Shown one piece after another: positions 6,466 to 11,786 of a stretch of 11,786 nucleotides of DNA. Position numbers and translations under genes: made by a program. Positions within the stretch are counted from its first letter, which is position 1; each line of letters starts with the position of its first letter. The stretch lies in NCBI GenBank assembly GCA_900770205.1, contig CAAGJV010000053.1:1-11786 (forward strand), given 5' to 3'. Below the pieces are notes generated by a model. That model saw nothing but the letters and a program-made list of their open reading frames with translations, was not told where the DNA came from and did no database searches. The stretch is from Desulfovibrionaceae bacterium (lineage in GTDB: Bacteria > Desulfobacterota > Desulfovibrionia > Desulfovibrionales > Desulfovibrionaceae).

Positions 6466-6978
6466 ATGTCACAAGTCAATGCCACTGGTACACTGAACGA
6501 TATTATGCAGACCATCGATCTCGGCCCCACCGGCAGCATCCAGATGATGTTTGCCAAGCTCCAGCTTGCCCAGTCTGCCATCTGCAAGGATCAGGCCGAA
6601 TTATATATGCAGCAGATCGAAGATATCCAGGCTGAGCAGAAGGAATGCGCAGATATGATAAAACAAGCCCGCGACCTCCAGAACAAGGCCAAAACCGGTG
6701 ACAAGTGCACCGAAATGCCCAAGGAAATGCGTGATTATTTCACCAAGCACGGCCTTACGTGGGACGATACGGGAGGAGATTACATCCATAATTCCGATGA
6801 ATGGGATATCAACCTCAAGTCCCTCACCAACTACCAGGAAACCATCGGCAACAAAACGCAGACGCTCATGGTCTACCTGCAGGACTTCATCGGCCAGTAC
6901 AATTCCTACCTGCAGGGCGCGAACACGCAGATCGCCAACGCCAACCAGACCCTTACCAACCTCGCCCGCGGGCAGTGA
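6466..6978 (+). CDS. sctA: T3SS needle-tip/filament protein, EspA/SseB-like, copy 1
   Basis: This 170-residue protein is proposed to cap or extend the needle and link it to the translocon. It has a helical N-terminal part (about 8-76), a polar variable centre (77-110) and a helical C-terminus rich in Gln and Asn (115-168), like EspA and SseB (about 190 aa). The centre carries EMPKEMRDYFTKHGLTWDDT (83-102), which recalls the LPDEVISYINDPRNDITISG stretch of EspA; the end (QDFIGQYNSYLQ, 139-150) also recalls the last helix of LcrV-type tips. Cysteines lie at 40, 61 and 81. The start has AGAAGGT upstream. A near-duplicate follows. Tip/filament role rests on architecture and gene order, so treat the family name as likely, not proven. 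Confidence 0.68.
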   Translation: MSQVNATGTLNDIMQTIDLGPTGSIQMMFAKLQLAQSAICKDQAELYMQQIEDIQAEQKECADMIKQARDLQNKAKTGDKCTEMPKEMRDYFTKHGLTWDDTGGDYIHNSDEWDINLKSLTNYQETIGNKTQTLMVYLQDFIGQYNSYLQGANTQIANANQTLTNLARGQ

Positions 6979-6986
6979 TTTCTCTT

Positions 6987-7016
6987 CTGCGGGAGGGATT
7001 CTCTCCCGCAGCTTTT
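6987..7016 (+). terminator. Stem-loop with short T tract between the two tip genes (attenuator or partial terminator)
   Basis: CTGCGGGAG (6987-6995) pairs perfectly with CTCCCGCAG (7003-7011) over a 7-nt loop, followed by CTTTTC. The 9-bp G+C-rich stem is strong, but only four T follow, so readthrough into the second tip gene is expected. It begins 8 nt after the copy 1 stop. It may lower expression of downstream genes or protect the upstream message from 3' decay. Confidence 0.6.
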
Positions 7017-7089
7017 CTGACTTTCAGGCTCGCCGCTACCGGGCCGATTTTTCACTTTTTGTTCTTTCCTCTTTTTCAAGGAGGCACTC

Positions 7090-7629
7090 ATGTCAGACGT
7101 CAATACCATTGGAACCCTTAACGACATTATGCAGACCATCGACCTCGGCCCCACCGGTAGCATTCAGATGATGTTCGCCAAGCTTCAGCTTGCCCAGTCT
7201 GCCATCTGCAAGGATCAGGCCGAATTATATATGCAGCAGATCGAAGACATTCAGGCCGAACAGAAGGAATGTGCAGACATGATAAAAAAGGCCCGCGAAC
7301 TCCAGAACAAGGCCAAAAGCGGTACCGGAGACTGCAAGTGGGACAAAAACGCCTCTGTTATGCCCGATGACATGGTCAAATATTTTGAATCCCATGGTCT
7401 CACCTACGATACAACAGGGGGAGAGGGCGACTACGTGCATAACAGTGATGAATGGGATATCAACCTTAAGTCCCTCACCAACTATCAGGAAACCATCGGC
7501 AACAAAACGCAGACACTCATGGTCTACCTGCAGGACTTCATCGGCCAGTACAACTCCTACCTTCAGGGCGCGAACACGCAGATCGCCAACGCCAACCAGA
7601 CACTCACCAACCTCGCCCGCGGCCAATAA
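7090..7629 (+). CDS. sctA: T3SS needle-tip/filament protein, EspA/SseB-like, copy 2
   Basis: A 179-residue paralogue of the preceding gene. Residues 1-76 differ from copy 1 at only five positions (3, 6, 7, 67, 70), and the last 60 residues, from DEWDINLKSL to LTNLARGQ, are identical. Between them the central cassette differs: 43 residues here against 34 in copy 1, with VMPDDMVKYFESHGLTYDTT aligned to EMPKEMRDYFTKHGLTWDDT. Cysteines at 40 and 61 are kept; a third lies at 82. AAGGAGG stands 5 nt before the ATG. The role is probably the same as copy 1, as a second subunit or variant. An ORF starting at 7367 in another frame overlaps the 3' part but is only the extended frame of the next gene. 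Confidence 0.68.
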   Translation: MSDVNTIGTLNDIMQTIDLGPTGSIQMMFAKLQLAQSAICKDQAELYMQQIEDIQAEQKECADMIKKARELQNKAKSGTGDCKWDKNASVMPDDMVKYFESHGLTYDTTGGEGDYVHNSDEWDINLKSLTNYQETIGNKTQTLMVYLQDFIGQYNSYLQGANTQIANANQTLTNLARGQ

Positions 7630-7696
7630 TATTTCTTCATCGTTCTTCTTGTTCATTCCCCTCATGGATCTCTTGCCTTTACGGAAGGAAACAAAA

Positions 7697-8176
7697 ATGA
7701 CCGAAACCTCTGCAAATCTCACGAATCAGGAAATCACCGCCATTGTCAAAGCCATCTGCTCGGGAGTGAGCATAGGAGATGTGTGCAATGTCAGCACCGA
7801 TACGCTCGAATCCCTTTACGCACTGGCCTACAACCTCTACACCTCCGGCAATTATGCCGATGCCGGCACGGTTTTTCAGGCGCTCTGCCTGTACCGCCAC
7901 AAAGACGAGCGCTTCTGGATGGGCCTTGCAGGCTGCCGCCAGGCCACCGGCGACCTGAAAGGCGCTATAGACGCCTACTCCATGGCGGGAACCGTAACGC
8001 TTCTGAACGACCCTGTTCCCTTCCTCTATGCCGCCAAGTGCTATATCCAGCTGGGCAACAAGGAAAACGCCATCGGCGCCATCAAGGGGCTGCTCACCCT
8101 GGGCGACGAAAAGAATCCCGCCCATACCGAATGCCATAATCAGGCCCGCGTGCTTCTGGAAATGCTTGAAAAATAA
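7697..8176 (+). CDS. sycD: LcrH/SycD-type class II chaperone of the translocators
   Basis: This 159-residue TPR protein keeps the two pore-forming translocators (encoded next) soluble in the cytoplasm before export. Three TPR repeats are visible, at about 36-69, 70-103 and 105-137. The stretch LYALAYNLYTSGNYADAGTV (40-59), then FQALCLYRHKDERFWMGLAG (60-79) and CRQATGDL, closely follows SycD (LYSLAFNQYQSGKYEDAHKV, FQALC, RFFLGLGACRQAMG). The frame is open back to 7367, but the true start is the ATG at 7697: it has GGAAGGAA just upstream, gives the family's usual length and begins after the previous gene ends. The sctE start follows 17 nt after the stop. Function is well supported. Confidence 0.93.
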   Translation: MTETSANLTNQEITAIVKAICSGVSIGDVCNVSTDTLESLYALAYNLYTSGNYADAGTVFQALCLYRHKDERFWMGLAGCRQATGDLKGAIDAYSMAGTVTLLNDPVPFLYAAKCYIQLGNKENAIGAIKGLLTLGDEKNPAHTECHNQARVLLEMLEK

Positions 8177-8193
8177 GTTTCAAGGATATTGCC

Positions 8194-9204
8194 ATGTCCA
8201 CCACCATAGACAATACACAGCTTGCCTCCGCACTTGCAGAACTCCAGTCGCTGTTCTCCTCTGCCAGTGTTAAAGACACCGGGAAGATTATCTCTGGAGA
8301 TATGCCGGATGCTGCAGGCACATCGGGGCTGACATCCACCGACTCGCTCCCCGTGCTTACTCCTCCCACGGTAGGAGGGGGCATGTCGCTCGAAACGCTG
8401 CTGCAGGCTCTGGGAGACGAAGTCCGCCGGCAGGCCTGCCGCGACGGCGTTGCCAGCCTCGAACTCAAGGCGGAGCAGCAGGACGAGATCAATCAGAAGG
8501 AACTCGAGGAAATGAAGAAGCGCCTGGAGGAAATGAAATCCAAGAGCATTCTCAACGCCTTCCTCAAGGCCTTCAAGATCATCGGCGTCATCATCGGGGC
8601 TGTGGCCTCGGTGGCCAGCATCGTAGGTGGCGCCATGACGGGGAACCCCCTGCTCGTTGCCGCAGGCATAGCCGGCCTTGTGATGACAACAGACAGCATT
8701 GTTTCACTCGCTTCCGATGGCAAGTACAGCATTGCCGCCGGCTTTACGGAGCTTGGCAAGGCCATGGGCATGAGTGACGACGCAGCGCAATGGTTCGGCT
8801 TTGCCATGAACCTCACCGTGATGCTTGCCGGCATAGGTCTTTCTGTGGCCGGCGCGGCATCGGCCGCCACCTCCGCCGCTGCCAATGCCACCTCCACCCT
8901 CACCAAAGTGCTCAATACCACCAGCCAGGTGGCCAATGTGGCCAGTGCCGTCAATACCACGGCCACAGGTGCCGCAACTATCGGCGGCGCCGTTATCGAT
9001 TACAATATCAGCAAAAGCCAGGCGGCCAGCAAGGAACTTGAGGCCATTCTCGAACGCCTGCGCCAGGCTATCGAGATGGACAAGGATATGGTGGAAGCCG
9101 AAATGGAACGCGCCAATACTCTCATGGAACAGGTGAAGGATATTGTCGACGGCACCATAGAAACGCAGACCGCCGTTCTTTCAGCCAACCCCGGCATTGC
9201 CTGA
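8194..9204 (+). CDS. sctE: SctE, large hydrophobic translocator (YopB/SseC/EspD type)
   Basis: SctE inserts in the host membrane and forms the translocation pore with SctB. The 336 residues suit the family (about 320-400). Layout: polar N-terminus with the secretion signal and chaperone-binding region (1-65), coiled coil (about 85-118, with LEEMKKRLEEMK-type heptads), a long glycine/alanine-rich hydrophobic hairpin (127-171, including IIGVIIGAVASVASIVGGAM), a second hydrophobic segment (about 200-228), an Ala/Thr/Ser-rich stretch (to 265), and a C-terminal coiled coil (273-320). No Sec signal peptide, as expected for a T3SS substrate. AAGGAT precedes the ATG. It directly follows its likely chaperone and precedes sctB. 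Assignment rests on topology, size and order, which together are convincing. Confidence 0.88.
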   Translation: MSTTIDNTQLASALAELQSLFSSASVKDTGKIISGDMPDAAGTSGLTSTDSLPVLTPPTVGGGMSLETLLQALGDEVRRQACRDGVASLELKAEQQDEINQKELEEMKKRLEEMKSKSILNAFLKAFKIIGVIIGAVASVASIVGGAMTGNPLLVAAGIAGLVMTTDSIVSLASDGKYSIAAGFTELGKAMGMSDDAAQWFGFAMNLTVMLAGIGLSVAGAASAATSAAANATSTLTKVLNTTSQVANVASAVNTTATGAATIGGAVIDYNISKSQAASKELEAILERLRQAIEMDKDMVEAEMERANTLMEQVKDIVDGTIETQTAVLSANPGIA

Positions 9205-9254
9205 GCATAACGCCCATGGCCATCAGCCGTTCATCCAGACGATAAGGAGACGAA

Positions 9255-10025
9255 ATGTCTACCACCATTACCGGACTTTCCGGCTTCGATCAGTCCATTT
9301 ACGATGATCTTAAAACCAAGTATACCCAGTCCACCGGAAAAACAGAACAGGAACTTCAGGCGGCCCTGCTCGCCGCCGCCGGAAATACCGGCTCCTTTTC
9401 CGATGCCGTAAAAACCGTAAGCAGCTCCCTGCCCACGCTCTCCACCCCCATTATGGAAGCAGATATCCGCAGCTACGGCGCTCTGCCCTCCTTCGGCTCC
9501 AATTACCTTGCGCTCATTACGCAGATGTCTTCAGAACAGCGCCAGCAGACCCGCGACATGCGTGCCCAGGAAACAGAAGCCATGGCCCAGAAAATTGAAG
9601 ACGAGGCCGATACCATTCGTTCCAAAGCCGTGGCTAATCTGGTTACGGGCATTGTCAGCGGTACGCTGACCATTGCCCAGGGCGTTACTGCGGGTATCAT
9701 CATGTCCAAAGGCATTTCCAAGAACTCCGGACTGGAAGGTCTTGAACGCCAGACTGCCGATACCCAGCTCAACACCAAGGTGCAGAACTTCAACGCCATT
9801 GCCGGAGGCAGCAACAACATCCTCAATTCCATCGGCCAGACGGTTGCTACGCAGTTCGATGCCAAGCTCAAGGAGCAGGAAGCCGATGTCGAGAGAATGC
9901 GTGCCATGCAGACGCAGCTCGACAGCCTCGACGAAGCGCTCAAGGAAGTGATACGAAAGGCGATCTCTTCTCAGGAAGCCATCCAGCAGAACGTGAATCA
10001 GACACGGACGAAAATCCTCGGCTAA
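9255..10025 (+). CDS. sctB: SctB, small translocator (YopD/EspB/SseD type)
   Basis: SctB is the second pore protein. The 256 residues lie between SseD (about 195) and YopD (about 306). It has a polar N-terminus (1-90), an amphipathic coiled-coil helix (about 93-122), a single hydrophobic segment (about 125-150, AVANLVTGIVSGTLTIAQGV then TAGIIM), and a C-terminal coiled coil (about 200-245). This one-segment plan contrasts with the hairpin of SctE. The first five residues, MSTTI, are the same as in SctE. AAGGAGA stands just upstream of the ATG. It follows sctE by 50 nt and ends the translocator gene set; a stem-loop follows. No catalytic motif is seen, so an effector role is less likely, although YopD and EspB also act inside cells. 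Confidence 0.86.
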   Translation: MSTTITGLSGFDQSIYDDLKTKYTQSTGKTEQELQAALLAAAGNTGSFSDAVKTVSSSLPTLSTPIMEADIRSYGALPSFGSNYLALITQMSSEQRQQTRDMRAQETEAMAQKIEDEADTIRSKAVANLVTGIVSGTLTIAQGVTAGIIMSKGISKNSGLEGLERQTADTQLNTKVQNFNAIAGGSNNILNSIGQTVATQFDAKLKEQEADVERMRAMQTQLDSLDEALKEVIRKAISSQEAIQQNVNQTRTKILG

Positions 10026-10039
10026 ATTAATGGATACGA

Positions 10040-10078
10040 GCCCTTCTCCTTCTACAGGCAGAAGGGCCGTGGCCTTTT
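10040..10078 (+). terminator. Possible intrinsic terminator after sctB
   Basis: GCCCTTCT (10040-10047) pairs perfectly with AGAAGGGC (10060-10067) over a 12-nt loop, 15 nt after the sctB stop. The T tract (TTTT, 10075-10078) starts 7 nt below the stem, so it is a weak or partial terminator. It would separate translocator expression from the downstream chaperone and secretin genes. Confidence 0.5.
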
Positions 10079-10088
10079 GCAAAGAAAT

Positions 10089-10118
10089 TTGACAGGCCAT
10101 TATTAAAATCGTTACGGT
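10089..10118 (+). promoter_or_regulatory. Possible weak sigma-70-type promoter before the YscB-like gene
   Basis: A perfect TTGACA (10089-10094) lies in the A+T-rich 114-bp gap after sctB. The best -10 candidates at 16-18 nt spacing (such as TACGGT) are poor, so this is only a hint. No sigma-54 element with correct spacing is present in this gap. Confidence 0.25.
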
Positions 10119-10139
10119 AGGAAAAAGCGGAGGTCGTTC

Positions 10140-10613
10140 ATGGCGGATCAACTGCAGCACATTGCAGATACTATTGCCCATGCGGCAGGCTGGAAGCAGC
10201 CTGAAGCAGACAGCGAAGGCATCTTCCACTTTTCCTTAGAAGGCGATCTTGACTTCAGGCTGTTCTCTCCAGAAGGAAGAACCGCCATACTATGGGCTTC
10301 TCTGGGAAAAGCGCCGGACCGCACCCCGGAGGGAGAATCCGAAGTTCTCCGCCTTGCCGGAATTGCGGCAGGTAGCCTTGTCAAGCGCAAATCCATTTTC
10401 AGCCTTGGGGAAACAGGGCTTGAGCTGCATCGTTCCTTTTCTCTCGCAGGCACAGGCGATGCCGCTGCCGTTATGGAAGCAAGAGACTTTCTGAACGATC
10501 TTGCCTGGTGGCAGAGGCAGGTTTCCGGCTCCGCCTCTTCGGCAAGAACGGTTGGAACAGACTGGAGTTCCCCTTTCAGCCTGAATTTCAACTCCTTTTT
10601 TTCCGGCAAATAA
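10140..10613 (+). CDS. Class I T3SS chaperone, in the YscB position
   Basis: This 157-residue protein looks like a CesT/SycE-type class I chaperone: N-terminal helix (4-17, DQLQHIADTIAHAAGW), strand IFHFSLEGDLDFRLFS (28-43), strand TAILWASLG (48-56), a helix (64-80), strands around IFSLGETGLELHRSFSL (86-102), and a final helix (106-128) with WWQRQ. A Ser/Phe-rich tail (129-157) is longer than usual. Its place directly before sctC is that of Yersinia yscB, whose product pairs with SycN to carry YopN; by analogy it may pair with the SycN-like protein encoded on the other strand. GGAGGT lies 5 nt before the ATG. The stop overlaps the putative sctC start (TAATG). An effector chaperone is the alternative. 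Confidence 0.68.
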   Translation: MADQLQHIADTIAHAAGWKQPEADSEGIFHFSLEGDLDFRLFSPEGRTAILWASLGKAPDRTPEGESEVLRLAGIAAGSLVKRKSIFSLGETGLELHRSFSLAGTGDAAAVMEARDFLNDLAWWQRQVSGSASSARTVGTDWSSPFSLNFNSFFSGK

Positions 10614-11786
10614 TGTTGCCCCCGTCAAACGCTATGGGACTGTGTATGCGGAGTCGTTTTCTTCTTTCGGCAATCGTTTCCATTGCCGGCATTTTCAGGC
10701 AGAATCTTTTTTTGCCTGCCCTTTTTTTTGCTCTGCTCCTTCTTCCAGCTCCGGCACAGGCCGCATCGCTCTTCCCTTACCCCTTTTCCTATTATGGTAA
10801 TAATCAGGAAGTAGGCACCGTTCTTACCGACTTTGCGCAGGCGGAAGGCTACACAGCCTCAGTTTCCTCAGGCGTCACGGGGAAGTTCAGCGGAAAATTC
10901 CAGGATGTTCCCCCGAAAACCTTTCTTGCGGGCATGCAGAACGCTTTCGATGTGCGGTGGTATGTTCTGGGAAGAACCCTGCATTTCTACACTTCCAGGG
11001 AAAGCAGACGCATCTTCATCTCTCCCCGCACGGGAACCGCCCGGCATCTGTACGATGCCCTGAAGAACTCCTCCGTTTTTTCTCCCCAGCTTCCTCCTTC
11101 CCTGGGAACGGCAGGAGATGTTATTTCCGTATCCGGCCCGCCGGAATACCTGGATTCCATCCGCAGCGCCATAGCAGCCTTTGAAGCTTCGCAGACGGAA
11201 CAGATCGTCATGCGTGTTTTTCCGCTTAAACACGCATGGGCAGAAGATATCACCGTCAGCAGCATGGATAAGACGGTCACGGTTCCGGGCATTGCCTCCA
11301 TACTCCGGGCCATGATCATGGGCTCCTCCATTTCCGGCACCCGCGTCACACAGGAAAAGGCAACAGTGGAAAAACTCGGCGGCAAGGGCCTCTCCGCTCT
11401 CGGCAATGCTGAAAGTTCTGCACAGAAACCGCAGGCGGCAGCCAGCCCTGTCAGCACCGGCAGCATCAGCATTATGGCTGATCCGCGCGTCAACGCTGTT
11501 CTTGTCAGCGATGCCTCCTACCGCATGCCCTACTACGAACAGGTCATCAAAGATCTGGACAAGCCCGTGGAGCTTGTCGAGATTCATGCCGCCATTGTGG
11601 ATATCGATACCGATTTCAAGCGAGAACTCGGTATCACCTTCCAGGGTTCCGGCAATACGAACAAAAACGGCTGGGGCGGAGGAGGAACAATATCCGGGTC
11701 CACAACCAGCGGCACGGGAATCCCCTCGGCCGGCGTTATCGAAAACGCCGGCATGACACTCTCCACCATCTATACCCATGGCAGCG
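10613..11786 (+). CDS. sctC: SctC (YscC-family outer-membrane secretin), N-terminal part, cut by window edge
   Basis: SctC forms the outer-membrane ring through which the needle passes. About 391 codons are present and the frame stays open to the right edge. A Sec signal peptide is clear (hydrophobic core about 32-45, PAQA before ASLFPYPF; cleavage near residue 50). The N0 domain follows (about 55-128, with GKFSGKFQDVPPKTFL), then N1 (about 130-192), N3 (about 197-318, ending in ADPRVNAVLVSD and MPYYEQVIKDLD), and the start of the secretin domain (LVEIHAAIVDID, 321-332). The ATG at 10613 overlaps the upstream stop (TAATG) but lacks a good ribosome-binding sequence; in-frame ATGs at 10634 and 10646 are alternatives, and the last gives a shorter leader. 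The beta-barrel and any pilotin-binding tail lie outside. Family call is secure; the start is not. Confidence 0.93.
   Translation, partial: MLPPSNAMGLCMRSRFLLSAIVSIAGIFRQNLFLPALFFALLLLPAPAQAASLFPYPFSYYGNNQEVGTVLTDFAQAEGYTASVSSGVTGKFSGKFQDVPPKTFLAGMQNAFDVRWYVLGRTLHFYTSRESRRIFISPRTGTARHLYDALKNSSVFSPQLPPSLGTAGDVISVSGPPEYLDSIRSAIAAFEASQTEQIVMRVFPLKHAWAEDITVSSMDKTVTVPGIASILRAMIMGSSISGTRVTQEKATVEKLGGKGLSALGNAESSAQKPQAAASPVSTGSISIMADPRVNAVLVSDASYRMPYYEQVIKDLDKPVELVEIHAAIVDIDTDFKRELGITFQGSGNTNKNGWGGGGTISGSTTSGTGIPSAGVIENAGMTLSTIYTHGS

Larger units (their letters stand above)
6466..7629 (+). repeat. Tandem gene duplication with near-identical flanks and divergent centre
   Basis: The two tip genes form a direct repeat of about 0.5 kb with a 111-bp spacer that is not repeated. 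The longest identical run I find is 62 nt, 6562-6623 against 7186-7247. In the 3' part (from 6796 and 7447) differences are scattered and silent. The central cassettes, 6694-6795 (102 nt) and 7318-7446 (129 nt), differ by substitutions and in-frame length changes totalling 27 nt. Confidence 0.9.

Noticed and set aside
7367..7696. Upstream extension of the LcrH-type chaperone frame
   Set aside because: It would overlap the second tip gene in another frame. The ATG at 7697 has a good ribosome-binding sequence and gives the family's usual length.
10065..10080. GG...GC pair resembling a third sigma-54 promoter before the YscB-like gene
   Set aside because: The spacing between GG and GC is 12 nt (or 6 nt for the other GG), not the required 10, and the GG falls in the stem of the hairpin after sctB.
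9531..10229. Minus-strand open frame of 232 codons
   Set aside because: Antisense to sctB and the start of the next gene; no ribosome-binding sequence or motif.
10868..11779. Long open frame (303 codons) on the minus strand
   Set aside because: It lies fully antisense to the secretin sctC, whose plus-strand frame shows clear N0, N1, N3 and secretin motifs. The minus frame has low-complexity Gly/Asp/Ala content and no recognisable domain.
1..11786. CRISPR arrays, tRNA or rRNA genes, insertion sequences, attachment sites
   Set aside because: I saw no regularly spaced repeats, no transposase or integrase frame, and no RNA-gene signature. The only sizeable repeat is the tandem tip-gene duplication.

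Overview
The window is a large part of a type III secretion system (T3SS, injectisome) locus. All thirteen complete or partial genes I can identify belong to it, apart from some uncertainty over two small ones. Base composition is moderate, roughly half G+C. There are two divergent operons with sigma-54-type promoters, and the apparatus is Ysc-like (SctX and SctY are present). This suggests a Gram-negative bacterium outside the Enterobacteriaceae. A host-associated member of the Desulfovibrionaceae or a relative is my best guess, but no housekeeping gene is present to confirm it.

Layout. The left half (1-5794) is one minus-strand operon, read right to left: sctW (YopN-TyeA fused gatekeeper), a SycN-like chaperone, sctX, sctY, sctV (large export gate), sctS, sctT (TTG start) and sctU (cut by the window edge). 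Several junctions overlap or nearly touch (TGATG, TGA-T-ATG, ATGA), which suggests translational coupling. The right half (6112-11786) is on the plus strand: a 98-aa helical protein (LcrG-like, or in the position of SseA), two tandem near-identical small tip/filament proteins (EspA/SseB-like), an LcrH/SycD-type TPR chaperone, the two translocators SctE and SctB, a class I chaperone in the YscB position, and the secretin sctC (cut by the right edge). The 317-bp divergent intergenic region (5795-6111) holds two outward-facing -24/-12 promoters with the same core, TGGCAT-N5-TTGCAT. Both operons are therefore probably switched on together by sigma-54 RNA polymerase and an enhancer-binding activator.

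How it works together. SctS, SctT, SctU and SctV form most of the inner-membrane export gate. SctX/SctY load onto SctV. SctW, with SycN-like and YscB-like chaperones, would hold back effector export until contact. SctC forms the outer-membrane ring. The plus-strand operon supplies the extracellular end: tip or filament subunits and the two-protein pore (SctE/SctB), kept soluble by the LcrH-type chaperone. The most interesting points are (1) the apparent hybrid of a Ysc-type gatekeeper/export module with an SPI-2/LEE-like translocator operon; (2) the duplicated tip gene, with almost identical ends around a divergent central cassette and conserved cysteines; (3) the paired sigma-54 promoters; and (4) the absence of sctR between sctV and sctS.
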